Source: Bettongia penicillata ogilbyi (taxonomy: Eukaryota; Chordata; Mammalia; Diprotodontia; Potoroidae). From it: a stretch of DNA of 64,000 bases. The stretch spans positions 2,239,395-2,303,394 of the forward strand of contig JAJHZJ010000252.1 in the NCBI GenBank assembly GCA_023548195.1, written 5' to 3'. The notes under the pieces are model-generated. The model saw only the letters and a list, made by a program, of their open reading frames with translations, had not been told where the DNA came from and did not search any database. The translations under genes and the position numbers were made by a program. Positions 30,993 through 41,371 of the stretch are shown here, in pieces; position 1 is the stretch's first letter, and each line of letters begins with the position of its first letter.

Positions 30993-31830
30993 ATCAGTCG
31001 ACATTTATTATTAAGCACCTGGGGTGTTCAGGGAGGATTAGCACCTCTGGTGTGAGAGCTTTCTCAGTCCTTTTCAGGGCTGCTCACCCGCCTTTGGTGT
31101 CTACCTCTCCCCCAGCTCTCGCCTGTGGCTCCAAGAAGCTGGACCATGAGCAGTGGCCGCATCCCAATAAAACCCTCTCAGCCTGTGGGCTAAACCTGGC
31201 TGAAGGTGACCAATAGGCCCCTTCAAACTTGTCAGTGAGGTGAGGGGTGGGTGGGCTCTCTACCAAAATCATGTGAATACTATCTAGGCAGATGAGATCA
31301 ATTTGTTCTAAGGACCAAGAAGCTGAAGCTGGCTCTATGGAGTGCTCAGAGCTTGGTCAGACATGGAAGATGCCAAGGTCCGCTTGGCAGGCTATCTTCA
31401 GTCGTCCTGACCTTTGTCTTGTCACTGGACTTCAATGACTCTGGAAGAGAGCGAGATGGTGACTTTGTGCAGCTCTGCCTCACTTAAATCCAATTCTCCT
31501 GTTAAGTCAAAATATTATCCTGTGACATCATCAGTCCTCTGAGATGAACAGTATTACGCACCTACTCTGTGCTAAATGTTGGAGGCAAAAAAAGAAGCAA
31601 AAGGTAGAACCTGCTTTCAAGGAACTTACAATCTAGTGGGGGAGACACCTGCAAACAATATATACATACAAAAAAATACATAAACAGGCTCTACATGGGA
31701 TAGATAGGAAATAATTGACAAGACACTGGAATTAAGAGAAGTTGGGGAGGGCTTCTTGTAGGAGGTGGGATTTTAGTTGGGTCTTAAGTCAGGGAGGTCA
31801 CTAGTGGGACAGAATGGAGGTTTGAAGTCA
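30993..31830 (-). mobile_element. L2 3' region (host), split by an RTE 3' end
   Basis: Left part ends tattaagcacct (31009-31020); right part resumes tattacgcacctactctgtg (31552 on), gaggcaaaaaaagaagc, aaggaacttacaatctagtg, ggcttcttgtaggaggtggg, gatttagttgggtc-like. This is the antisense L2 terminus and ORF2 C-terminal region. Confidence 0.85.
31021..31551 (+). mobile_element. RTE-type LINE 3' UTR inserted in L2, with 12-bp target duplication
   Basis: Starts ggggtgttcagggaggatta and shares with 24780-25282 the blocks gtgaggtgagg, agcttggtcagacatggaag, atgccaaggtc, gacttcaatgactctggaag, cagctctgcctcacttaaatcc, ccaattctcctgtta and a worn 3' end. Flanked by tattaagcacct (31009-31020) and tattacgcacct (31552-31563), one mismatch. 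Confidence 0.9.
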
Positions 31831-31911
31831 TATTTTGAATTAGCAAGTTTGGATTATCTTAAATAGTACAACTGGAGAAAAACCTCAAGGCTGTGAACAT
31901 GATAGAAAAAT

Positions 31912-32008
31912 GACAAGGTAAAGATATTGGAGTGGTTTGCCATTTCCTTCTCTAGCTCATTTTACAGATGAGAAAACTGAGGTAAGTAGGGTGATGAGTT
32001 GCATTATC
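31912..32008 (-). mobile_element. MAR1-type SINE fragment
   Basis: Antisense: gatattggagtggtttgcc, atttccttctctagctcatt, ttacagatgagaaaactgag. Truncated in the CORE. Confidence 0.85.
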
Positions 32009-32422
32009 AACCAGGTGTGGACATGAAATTAGCAAAGATTCCTCTCCAGTGAGCCACAGAAAAAGCAACAGGACGGCCAGCCCGGGAGGGTCTGTCAGTC
32101 TCTGGGCCCAGCACAACTGGCTACAAAGAGAACTGTTTACTATTATTACTCACTTCCTGATTGGCGCCCCTTTGTATATTCTGTCCACCCCCACCCCAAC
32201 CCCCAAGTACGAACCAATAAGCAGAAAGGTTAATCAGGAAAAATGGCTAACAGACCAGGGCACGGCTTCCATCTGGAGAACACTCCGAAGGAATCTGTAT
32301 TCACCAATGAATCCACAGTAAACATGCAGCCTCACTCATAGGCACAGACTTGCAGGCAAACACACATTTACACAGACTTACGGCCACTCTACTCTGCATT
32401 CACAGGTGAGATGGGCACTCAC
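32009..32422. other. Unassigned DNA
   Basis: About 410 bp. A 90-codon plus-strand ORF (32049-32321) shows no domain. No repeat recognised. Confidence 0.4.
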
Positions 32423-32458
32423 CAGCACACACACACACACGCGCACACACACACACAT
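32423..32458. repeat. (CA)n with a CGCG interruption
   Basis: cagcacacac ... cgcgcacacac, about 36 bp. Confidence 0.95.
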
Positions 32459-32462
32459 AGGT

Positions 32463-32503
32463 TAGTTAGTACAGTGCTTGACACAAGGTAGGAGTTTAAT
32501 AAA
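32463..32503 (+). mobile_element. L2/MIR 3'-terminal scrap between two CA arrays
   Basis: tacagtgcttgacacaaggt, aggagtttaataaatatc. The second array may have grown from the tail of this element. Confidence 0.6.
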
Positions 32504-32510
32504 TATCAAT

Positions 32511-32562
<52 letters not shown>
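32511..32562. repeat. (CA)n microsatellite
   Basis: About 25 CA units, one cgc interruption near the start. Confidence 0.97.
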
Positions 32563-32565
<3 letters not shown>

Positions 32566-32584
32566 ACTTTCTAGATTTAATAGT

Positions 32585-32822
32585 ACCAGACCAGGTGGTA
32601 CAGTGGATAGAGTGTGACGCCTAGAATCAGGAAGACTTTCTTCCTAAATTCAAATCTGACCTCAGACACGAGCTGTGTGAGCCTGGACAGGTCTCAACAC
32701 CATTTGCCTCAGTTTCCTTGTCTGTAAAATGAGCTGGAAAAAGAATGGCAAACCAGTCCAGTATCTCTGCCAAGAAAACCCCAAATGAGGTCACAAAGAT
32801 TCAGACACCACTGAACAAGACC
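32585..32822 (+). mobile_element. MAR1-type SINE, near full length
   Basis: ccaggtggtacagtggataga head, ttcaaatctgacctcagaca B box, gcctcagtttccttgtctgt, gcaaaccagtccagtatctc, gccaagaaaaccccaaatga, gattcagacaccactgaac. Confidence 0.95.
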
Positions 32823-33114
32823 TCCAAACTTAAGCCTTAAACACCAGGCTTAAAACAACCTCCTAGAGAGTCTGCTCAAATGAAATTACAAAATTTTACC
32901 ATCACCGTCCCTTCCACTAGACTGTCATTAATGAAAAGTTACCTGAGGACAGGAAGCATCAGAAGAAACCTGAAGGAGTATGGCAGGTCTTGGTGGCAGA
33001 GTTTCTGTTTTGTACTAAATCCCTAACTTACCCTCCCAGCCTAATTTCCTTCTGGTTTTCTAACAGGGTATTGATCTTATCGTCCAGAGAGGAGGTTTGA
33101 CTGGAGCGGCAGAA
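32823..33114. other. Unassigned DNA
   Basis: No element recognised. Confidence 0.4.
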
Positions 33115-33230
33115 GACAGAGTGAGGAGGTAATAGACAAGACCTTGGACTTGGAGGCACAAGAGCTGAGTTTACATCCTGGTTCTGTTATTTACAAGATG
33201 TCCAGTTTCCTCAGCAGTAAAATTAAATTT
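33115..33230 (+). mobile_element. MIR-like SINE fragment
   Basis: accttggacttggaggcaca, tgagtttacatcctggttc, cagtttcctcagcagtaaaa. Adjoins an antisense MAR1. Confidence 0.7.
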
Positions 33231-33450
33231 GTCCTGTTAGGTTCAATTCTCCATGACCCCAACTGAGATTTTCTAGGCAAAGACATTGGTGCGCTTGCCA
33301 TTTCCCTCTCTAGCTCATTTTACAGATGAGGAAACTGAGGCAAGGAGGGTTTTAAATGACTTGCCCAGGGTCACTGTATTAACCTGGCTGGAGGCTGGAT
33401 GTGAACCTCCCTGACTGCACTCTAGCCATTGCACCACCTAGTTGCTTCTG
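33231..33450 (-). mobile_element. MAR1-type SINE
   Basis: Antisense: caattctccatgaccccaac, gagattttctaggcaaagac, cctctctagctcattttaca, aggaaactgaggcaaggagg, cattgcaccacctagttgc. Confidence 0.9.
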
Positions 33451-33544
33451 TATTATTAATCTAGAGGTGATCCTTAAATTTCCAGCTTTCACATTCTACA
33501 ATCCAAGGGGACTGAACTTGAGCTCAAGCAAAATACTCTCCTGC

Positions 33545-33750
33545 AGTGTGGGATAATTGAAAATAACACCAGACCTAGAGTCAGGAGACCTGAACTCATG
33601 CAACAGCTTTCACGCTTTACTGGCTGTGTGGCCATGGGTAGACCTTTCTGAACCTGTTTCCTCATATGTTAAATGGAGATATAATATTATATTATAATGT
33701 CATATATAGGAATAATAACAGGTGCACTACCTACCGTATATACTTTATTA
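33545..33750 (+). mobile_element. MIR-like SINE
   Basis: accagacctagagtcaggag, ctggctgtgtggccatgggt, tgtttcctcatatgttaaat, aggtgcactacctacc. The 3' side is TA-rich. Confidence 0.7.
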
Positions 33751-33773
33751 TAAAACAAAAATGTGTTATCCAA

Positions 33774-33852
33774 GGTGCCCCAAAAGTCTTAGTGCAATTT
33801 TAAGGTATTAAACCTTGAGTGGTCACAATTGCACTAAGACTTTTGGGACAGC
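33774..33852. mobile_element. Mariner-like MITE, 79 bp, with long terminal inverted repeats
   Basis: The left end gtgccccaaaagtcttagtg (33776 on) continues caattttaa; the right end read antisense is tgtcccaaaagtcttagtgc and continues aattg. The arms match over about 24 bp with two or so mismatches, leaving about 25 bp in the middle. The wording agrees with mariner-type termini. It has no coding capacity and could fold as a hairpin if transcribed. TA duplications are not clear. Confidence 0.8.
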
Positions 33853-33899
33853 ATAGAAGCATGTGATGTAATTACAAGTTTCAGAAACAACCTGATGTT

Positions 33900-33988
33900 A
33901 CCTCCTGGACATTAATTTCTGTGAGCCTCAGTTTCCTCATCCATAAAATTGAATAGGTTGAATTATTAATGATGTCTAAGCTGCTCTA
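33900..33988 (+). mobile_element. MIR fragment
   Basis: tgagcctcagtttcctcatcc, ataaaattgaataggttgaa, gctgctctaaggc. Confidence 0.65.
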
Positions 33989-34905
33989 AGGCTTCGTGGG
34001 TTCATTCAGAGGTTCAGACTGTCCCCAAGTCCTTCGAGGAGGTCCTTCATGAGCCAAAGCAAATCCAGGGGCCAATTCCTTGACAGGTGGTCAGGAGAGG
34101 TGGTCAGGGCTCAGGCCATTGACAGGCCAGGCATTTACATGTACCAGACAGTCTTTCCTGTTATGGGGGTGGGCAAAGGGAGTGTGACTGATGGAGGCTG
34201 TGTTTGCTGGTGCTTTACAAGTGATTTTTACTAGAAAATACTGTGTTTCCCCCTTTGTCACTCCCCCTGTTTGCTCAGCAAGGTCGCTAAGGAACCTGGG
34301 GGATCTGGGTAGGACAGCAGGGAAAAGGGGGGATTTAACACAAGGAAATTTCAGAAAGGAAGTAAGGGAAAGTCCCAAGAAGAAACACACCAGTGATTAC
34401 GGCTGGGTTCAGTGACCAAAGATCCTTCCTCTCTGCTGCCGGATTTTCCCCTCCAGCCCTAGTTTTGCTTTGGGGCAGCCACCGCAGTAACCATGTCCAG
34501 ACTCTGGGGGAACTCTGGTCTCCCTGAAGGTCCACACACCAGGATAAAATTTTTCTAAACAAACTTTACTAACAAATTAAGATAAAAACCAAACAAAAGA
34601 AACAACAAAAGAACAGAAACAGAGGATTTTACAGATCATGCATTGTTTATTACAGCAATTACAGGTAATTACTGTCTATCCAGAGGTTAGCTTAGCTAGC
34701 ATAGTTTCTGAAACCTTCTTCACCTCAACCTTGCCTGGGGAACCTGACCCCAAAATTCTGTTTCTCCAAGACTTTGGTAATTTCCCTTCCCATTCTTTCA
34801 GAAACCCTCTCCTCTTCTTCCATAGGGGAAAGATTGGAAAGTCCCAACGCCTTCCATCTTAGCTAGTAGGACAACAGCTGCTGTCTGTTCAATCGCTTCC
34901 ATCTG
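33989..34905. other. Unassigned 0.9-kb segment
   Basis: No family recognised. Plus and minus ORFs of 60-99 codons overlap each other (34049-34562). An A-rich tract (34560-34635) divides it. An old LTR is possible but I found no paired ends. Confidence 0.35.
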
Positions 34906-35640
34906 CTTTCTGTGACAAGGAGGCAAGAAGAAGGGTTAGAAGGCATTATTTATATTATTACAGAAGACATTATTATAGGGGTCCAAGTGTTGAAGGGTGA
35001 TGAAGGCCAAGTGAATTGGAGAGAAAGGTAGAGAAGAGATTTAGTTGGGGATAGAGACAAAGATACAGATCAAGACTGAGATTGGGATAGGAACTGGACA
35101 TGCTGCTGGGCCTGGAGTCAGGAAAACCTGAGTTCAAATCCAGGCTCAGATATTTATTACCTGTGTGACCCTAAGAAAGTCACTTAGCTATCTATCTTAG
35201 TTTCCTCAGTTATAAGATGGTACCAATAATGGAAGTACCTCCATTCCAGGGTTGTTATGAAGGCTAAAATGAGATAATGTCTACAAAGCACTTAGCACAA
35301 TGCCAGGCACATAGTAAGTGCTTATTCTTCTACCTTTCCCTTAATTTGGGGGATGAGGGCAAGGAGATATCAAGGGGGAAGGTGGAGTGGAGGATGACTA
35401 AGGTTTTGGATCTGAGTAACCAATAAGATGATAGTACCTATAGTAGAAATAAGGAAGTTTGGAAGATGGATAGGTTTAGGTTGAGAAGGTGATGAATGAC
35501 ATTTGGGGCAAGTTGAGTTTAAGATATAGATAGGACTTCTAAGAGAGAGGTCTAAGAGGCAATTGAGAGAAATTCAGTCTGGCTATAAAAATTTTGGAGT
35601 CATCTCCACAAAGATAGCTTTTACCATTGAATTAATGTTA
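34906..35640 (-). mobile_element. L2/CR1-clade LINE remnant, split by a MIR
   Basis: Antisense wording shared with the other copies: gaggatgactaaggttttgg, gcaagttgagtttaagat, ataggacttctaag, tctaagaggcaattgagaga, ggagtcatctccacaaagat. The part left of the SINE (34906-35094) is less certain. Confidence 0.65.
35095..35335 (+). mobile_element. MIR-like SINE, near full length, nested in L2/CR1
   Basis: tgctgctgggcctggagtca, agttcaaatccaggctcaga, gaccctaagaaagtcactta, gtttcctcagttataagatg, agggttgttatgaaggctaa, aatgagataatgtctac, gcacatagtaagtgcttatt. Confidence 0.85.
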
Positions 35641-36166
35641 GACAAATTAGTGTGGCAATAAGACACTTCTATGGCTTTGGGAGTCTCTGACAAGGAGGAA
35701 GATGGAGAAAGTCACCCCCCGTAAATGTGTCATCTGACTGACAGACTGACTGAGAGGAAGACTAGTCAACTGTCCAGCCATGGCTAAAATTCAGGGGAGC
35801 CCTGAGAGGAATAAGAAAAGGTATAATGTTTATGTTTGCCTATGGGAACTTCACTCAGTGGATTGAGTCCTAGCATGTAATCTGGGTATCTTTGAGAAAG
35901 TACAAGATGGCAGATATCCTCTACCAAATGGTGGGAAGACTAAGTAATCTGCCAGTCTATAAAATGGTGTCAGGGCCTGAAAAGCAAATGTATCCCAGTT
36001 ATCTGTTGCCCATAAGAAAATTAGTTAGACTCCATAGTGAACAGGAGGGCAAGATTGTGGCAGGGTTGTCAATGGATGGCTAGTGCCATATGACTGACCA
36101 CTTGAGAAAGATCCAAGTTAAATTCCAAAAGAAGGGAAAACTAAAATCTGGTATCCCTTTAAACAG
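35641..36166. other. Unassigned DNA
   Basis: About 525 bp without a recognised repeat; contains short gactgact words near 35737. Confidence 0.4.
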
Positions 36167-36198
36167 GGATGGGGAACCTGAGGCCTCGAGGTCACTTA
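36167..36198. mobile_element. hAT-type terminal repeat scrap
   Basis: cagggatggggaacctgagg followed by cctcgaggtcac resembles the terminus of a common hAT (Charlie-like) nonautonomous repeat. Only one end is visible. Confidence 0.5.
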
Positions 36199-37162
36199 TC
36201 CACAGCATTCACAACTTCTCCATTTGTTATAACTGATGGTTGCATGTATGAATGAAGTGGTGGTAGCTGATGGAGCACCTGTGTTTTCTTAGTGTTCTTT
36301 ATTAGGCCAAAATTGGCACAGGCAGCAGAGAATTGATCCATACTTTGTTGCATCTCAGCTTCAGAGGCTGACTGAGTGTGCAGTCATCTGCAAACAGAAT
36401 GCACCAACACTCCCTCCACTTTGGTCTTGGCTTGTAGCCTTTCAGACTGAAGAACTTACCATCAATACGGTAGCTGACCTTGATGCCATGTTCATCCTCA
36501 TTGAAAGCATTTGATATCACGGCTGAAAACATCATTCTAAAAAGCCTGGGAGCAAGCACACAGACCTGTTTCTCTCTATTGGTGACTGGGAAGGCACAAG
36601 AGCTTTGTCCATTATCTGGAATCCAAGCAAACATGCCATCATGAAACTGATGTATAATACTGATTAACTTCTCTGGGCAAATGAATTTTGACATAATTTT
36701 CCACAAACCCTGATGACTAACAGTGTCAAAGGCCTTGGTCGGATCTACAGATGTTGTGTACAGACCTCTGTTCTGCTCATGGCATTTCTCCTGGAAATTT
36801 CTCCATTTCTCCTGGACTTGTTGGGCGGCAAAAATCATATCAACTGTTCCTCGGCCGTTTCTGAAGCCACACTGGCTCTCAGGTATATGACCATCTTCCA
36901 GGAGAAGAATCAGCTTATTAAGGAGGACTGTAGCTGGAATTTTGCCAGTAATGACTAGAAAGAGACCCCTCTGTGATTGTCACAGGACAATCTATTTCCT
37001 TTACCTTTATAGAGATGGACAATGGAGGCATCCTTGAACTCCTGGAGGATAGCCTCCTCTTGCCATATAGCCTGGGAGGGAGGGAGGCCATCCCTTTCCT
37101 TAAAAATAATACAGCTATGGGACCACCCCCAAAAAGGAAATTGAGGACAACACACATAGCCT
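36199..37162 (-). mobile_element. RTE-superfamily LINE reverse transcriptase remnant
   Basis: The longest retrotransposon ORF in the window: 178 codons from 36838 to 36302 on the minus strand. Visible motifs in order are a KAFDTVSHQGLW block (RT motif A), QFHDGM, FPVTN..KQ.CVLAPRLF (motif B region), and ILFADDCTL with FADD as the catalytic box. Upstream on the minus strand, in other frames, are FKDASIVHLYKGKGN and CDNHRGVS (about 37080-36960), the standard opening of this RT. Downstream, after a frameshift, a block ending PSVITNGE continues to about 36200. At least two frameshifts separate the parts; endonuclease and ends are absent. Not functional. Confidence 0.9.
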
Positions 37163-37164
37163 GA

Positions 37165-37340
37165 CCCTTTAGGTAAGGGGGTCTGGTGAAGCCTATGGAC
37201 CCCTTCTTAGAATAATATTTTTAAATGAATAAAACAAAATACATAGGAATAAAAAGGAAACCAGTCATATTGAAATATATTTATAAGAATGTTTTCTAAA
37301 ACAAGTTCATAGACCCCAACTTAATAACTCCTGCTTTAGG
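37165..37340. mobile_element. Interspersed repeat, probably hAT-Charlie-like, tentative
   Basis: gtctggtgaagcctatggac, ccccttcttagaataatatt, atacataggaataaaaagg, acaagttcatagaccccaac, taataactcctgc. The wording is that of a common mammalian repeat ending in aagaacccctg, which I place near hAT from memory. Confidence 0.45.
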
Positions 37341-37706
37341 GAATAGGTGGCCATCAGCTGGGTATCATGTAGAAGGGATTTTTCTTTGCTAGATAGCCAC
37401 TGATTGTTAAACAAATTTCTCTATTTTTGTGTTTGTTCTATGGTGTCAGCAATTGGGCTTTCTGCAGGTAGGGAATAAATGTAGGATAGCTAAAATGATG
37501 ATGGCCCTATTTCTTTACTAACTGGGGTTCATAAGCAAATATTATTTTTATTATACAATCAAAATACAACAAATAAAATGCAAATAAAACAAATAAAAAT
37601 GGAACAATTTTCAATATTACATGATATTTTATTGTAACAAATATGTTACATGTTCAGATGTTCCCAGACTTACCTGGATGGGAACAAAATACAAGCCATA
37701 TAAAGG
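37341..37706. other. Unassigned AT-rich DNA
   Basis: No element recognised. A-rich runs at 37550-37600. Confidence 0.4.
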
Positions 37707-37762
37707 TTATTGAGAAGCATCATGGCATGGTGGATAAAGAGGCAGCCTCAAAACCAGGGATG
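37707..37762 (+). mobile_element. SINE head fragment
   Basis: catcatggcatggtggataaag then aggcagcctcaaaaccaggg is a tRNA-derived head truncated before the B box. Confidence 0.5.
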
Positions 37763-37769
37763 AAACAAT

Positions 37770-38788
37770 TCGAGTCAATAAGCATTTATTAAATATCTAA
37801 TATGTTATTATTATATTTAATATTATATGATATTACATTTATTAAATATGTACCGCTAGGAGCTGGGCTAAGCAATACGGGTCCAAGAAAGGCAAAAAAT
37901 GAAAAGAAAAACAAAACTCTCAGGGCTCTCAGGGAGTTCCCACTCTCATAGGGAAACAACATGCGATTAAGATGTGTGCAGACTAACTTGTGGATAATCT
38001 CAGAGAGGGATCATCTCTCTGTGCAGACCTGGCCTTCTGGAGGGACTGAGGAAGGCTTCTTGCAGGAGGAAGGATCATAGCTGAGACTTGAAGTAAGCCT
38101 GGGAAAGCAGGAGTTGGAGAGAAGGAGGGACAGATGTGGATGCAGAGAATTCTGGGCAATAGGAACAGTCAGGGAAAACGCAGAGTCAGCAGATGGAGTG
38201 TCTTGTTCAAAAATTAGCAAAGAAACCGGTTTCAGTTGGGCCATGAAGTAAGTAGATAAGGGGAAGGTGGAAGAAAACTGGAAAGGCAGAAAGGGGCCAG
38301 GTTTATGAAGAGCTTTCAAAGCCCAACGGAGGATTTTTATGTTTCATCCTGGAGCTTAAGAGTGAGCCACTAAACACTACTCCTGAAGTCAAGAGGACCT
38401 GAGTTCAAATCCAGCTTCAGATATTTACTAGCTCTGTGACCCTGGGCAAGTCACTTAACCCTGATTGCCTCAAAAAAAAAAACAAAAAAGAATGAGCCAC
38501 TAGACTTTATTGATTGGGAGTGCGGTAACGTGGTCAGGCTTGTGTTTTAGGGAAATGCACCAAGTAGAGAATGGGTTAGAATGAGGAATGCCTTCAAGCA
38601 GAAGACTGTTACAGTAACTCAGGGGTGAGGTGATAATGGCAGGTATCAGGACGGTAGCAGTTTCAGAGGAAAGAAGGAGGTGTACTTGAGAAATGGTGTG
38701 AAGGTAGATTTGATAGGACTTGGCAACAGATTGGATATGGGAGGTGAGAGAGAAGAGTCAAGGGTGCTACCTAGGCTACGAGTCCAGA
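37770..38788 (-). mobile_element. L2/CR1-clade LINE 3' half (host), split by a SINE
   Basis: Antisense L2 terminus (aataagcatttattaaatat, gctgggctaagcaatac, ctcagggagttcccactctc), then the ORF2 C-terminal domain, read on the minus strand as a 102-codon open stretch (38319-38011) with a KALHKPGP..PFQFSS start. It continues to gtgagagagaagagtcaagg and ctacctaggctacgagtcc near 38780. It is the longest continuous copy of this part of L2 in the window. Confidence 0.85.
38373..38487 (+). mobile_element. Short A-tailed CORE-SINE in L2, with 15-bp target duplication
   Basis: Body: gaagtcaagaggacctgag, ttcaaatccagcttcagat, agctctgtgaccctgggcaa, gtcacttaaccctgattgcc, then an A-rich tail. Flanked by aagagtgagccacta (38358-38372) and aagaatgagccacta (38488-38502), one mismatch. 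Poly-A plus a 15-bp duplication is the signature of L1-mediated insertion. Confidence 0.95.
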
Positions 38789-39074
38789 CACCCTCCACTA
38801 TATGACTTTTCCCCTCTATGTACTAACTCCCCTCTACTGTCTCAATTTTTTCTCTGTCATTTTCCAGTCTGTTGCTCTTCTGTCCTCTGACCTCCTACAG
38901 TTCTTGTGCTATCTTCTCTACAGAAGCCTCTCATCTGGCCTGAATCCCAGCTGTCCCACTCTGGAATGGGGTTCCCCAGGTCTGTATTATCAGGAATCTG
39001 CCTCCTAGGCTATTGCCAAAGGTTAAAAATTAAGAGGAAAGATAAAGGAGAAAAAAAACATCAGACCAGACTGT
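38789..39074. other. Unassigned short stretch
   Basis: Pyrimidine-rich on this strand, ending in an A-rich run at 39040-39060. Confidence 0.4.
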
Positions 39075-39378
39075 AGCCTTGTCTCTTTCCAGCTCATCCT
39101 TCACATTGAGTCCTGATCAGTCTTCCTAAAGCAAAGCTATGGTCAAATTATCACCTTATTCAAGGTCTTCAGTGGCTCCTCATTGCCTGAAAAGTGCATT
39201 TGGATCTTTCTGGAATGACATTCAAGGCTTATCAGACTTATGGGTCCAGCCTAGCTTTCCAGACATTTGCCACTGTTAGTCTTGACTTGTCCATGCCTTT
39301 CTGGCTTCGACCTGGCAATCTTGTGTATATATTTCCCTCTACTCAAAATGTCTCTACCTATGGGGCATCCATCATCTA
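39075..39378 (+). mobile_element. L2 ORF2 C-terminal/3' fragment
   Basis: cttcctaaagcaaagctatgg, tcttcagtggctcctcattgc, gacattcaaggcttatcaga, cttatgggtccagcctagc. Opposite in strand to the L2 just upstream, so the pair forms a loose inverted repeat. Confidence 0.7.
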
Positions 39379-39694
39379 AGAAATTAGAACACAAAAGTTG
39401 GAAGGGGTAACACCTATTTTTGTTTCATTGATGTCTTTTCTTCCATCCCTCAGTCTTGTCCTGATATGCTACACCCCTTCATATAACCCTCCCTTGGAAC
39501 AAAGAAAAACTGTTAAGCAAAACCAAGTAACATAACAATTAGTTTCATGGTCTCCCACATACCAAGAGAAGAGCTTTTCATGATCTGTTCTCTAGCACTG
39601 AAATTGATCAACTGCAATGAATGTTGTTATTAATGCACTTACTGTAATATTGTAATTAATATTTTATTAAAATGAATACATTTTAGTGTTGGTT
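39379..39694. other. Unassigned DNA
   Basis: No element recognised. Confidence 0.4.
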
Positions 39695-39885
39695 TTGTTT
39701 ATATTATTGTCCTTTCTATGTGTGTTGTTCTACTGGTGCTACTTACTTCACCATGCATCAGTTCATAGGAGTCTTCCTGTGCTTCTCTGGAGACTTCACA
39801 GGCATTAGTTCTTATTGCCCAATAGTATTCCATTACATTTTTGTACCACCATGTGTTCAATCGTTTCTCAAATGATTCTCAGTTT
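39695..39885 (-). mobile_element. LINE-1 3'-end fragment
   Basis: Antisense: acttcaccatgcatcagttc, ataggagtcttcctgtgctt, cccaatagtattccattaca, tttttgtaccaccatgtgtt. Matches the sense copies at 2459 and 56767. Confidence 0.8.
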
Positions 39886-41264
39886 CCTCAACCCAAAGGG
39901 GATGGCCAGAAGCTGCATCAAGAAGGAAGGAATTGCTGCTGCCATGCAAGAATGTTGGTCATAGAATAGGCAAGGAACCAATGTTAAAACCCAAAGACAA
40001 AGACCATGTGACCTGACCACATCTGCAGAAGCCTCACAGAGTTGTTGGAAACCTTCAGTTTACTGAGCACTTTTCCACTCCTTTCCTTCTCTCTCTCAGG
40101 AGAGAGAAGAGCCTGTCCCCCATTTTCTATTCCTTAAGCACTTGTTTACCTTCTTTTCCACTGCTGCTTGAAAACCAGTTTCTCTAAGACAAATGTGAGT
40201 GACCATTGCCTTACTGATCTGTACAGAATGGGGGAGGTGTTATTGTACTCCTGGGAACAGAGCTAGCTATTCTTCTTTTCTGTTCTCCATCTTCATGTGG
40301 GTTGGGTCAATACTTCCCAGCTACTCCCTTTATTTTTCCCCTTTGGGTATGATTCTCTCTCTAGTCAATTCCTCAGTTTTACCAGTCTAGAGGAAGGGGT
40401 TTTCCTTCAAACCTGCAGGAAGACAATGGGAAGCACAAGGCATCAAGGGACCATATTCTATGCCAACTCCAGCTACCAAAACTGCTAACTCATTTACTTA
40501 GTAAGCCCATGTTTTTCTCCCTGCTCTGGGAAGTTATTAAATCTGAATGAATAATTCTTTCTTATTTGTACAGAGTCCCCATGCTAGAACTTGCCCCCAG
40601 TAATTAAAATAATAAATTAATTAAAATAATTCTTCTATCTCTCTTTCCTTGAGTAATTCACTCCCTCTATCTCATCCGTTCAAGGACACAGACAGCTCAG
40701 TAATACAATGGGTAACCATATTTATCTTAGAGAAACCAGCTTTTAAAAGAACAACAACCATGAAATGGAAAGCAAACAAACTCTTGAGAAGCTGAGATTG
40801 AGGAACAGACCCATTCCTCTCCTGAGATGGACAAAGGAATGGAAGAAAAAGTTGAGGGAAATGAGGAATCACTACTTTTGTTCTCAGAAGCATAAAAAAA
40901 TTTCCAAGAACTCTGAATCTGCATTGCCTGGTCACACAATCCTTGTCTCCGTGTTCTGGCATTCGCTTCTCATGACCAAGACCATGATAAGACATTCAGG
41001 ACCCCTCCCCACTAGCATCCTCTCTTGCCCATTGTTCTACATTTGTTCCTCCTCTATTCTGCAGTTAACAATGGCAGCTCCAGCTTCCCACCCAACGTTG
41101 TTTTTGTCACCTCCATTTAGGATTGAAGAGTGGGTTTGTCAGTCAAATCCAGTTCCCTTCCCAGTTTCTCAGAGACTTAAGCAGTAGAACACCGGAATTT
41201 TCTGTCTGCCAGTCAACATTGTTTCCACTGTCCTATTATATTTGTATCATAATTATTTCTGTAT
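39886..41264. other. Unassigned 1.4-kb segment with a 140-codon ORF
   Basis: No repeat recognised. The plus strand is open for 140 codons at 40765-41187: a basic N-terminal half (REMRNHYFCSQKHKKIS) and a hydrophobic stretch (SILSCPLFYICSSSILQL). I recognise no family; an ORF this long is expected by chance about once or twice in 64 kb. A (TAAT)-rich tract lies at 40603-40632. Confidence 0.3.
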
Positions 41265-41352
41265 ACGTTTAATACCTCTACCAGACTATAAGCATGTTGA
41301 GGACAAGGACCAAGTCTTATTTATCTTATCAGTACTTAACAAATATTAGGAG
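41265..41352 (+). mobile_element. L2 3'-terminal fragment
   Basis: ccagactataagcatgttgag, gacaaggaccaagtcttatt, tacttaacaaatattagg. Confidence 0.7.
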
Positions 41353-41371
41353 CTTAAGTGTATACAATAAG

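Noticed and set aside
40765..41187. 140-codon plus-strand ORF in repeat-free DNA
   Set aside because: No recognisable domain, and an ORF of this size is expected by chance about once or twice in this much sequence. Kept only as a note in the segment entry.
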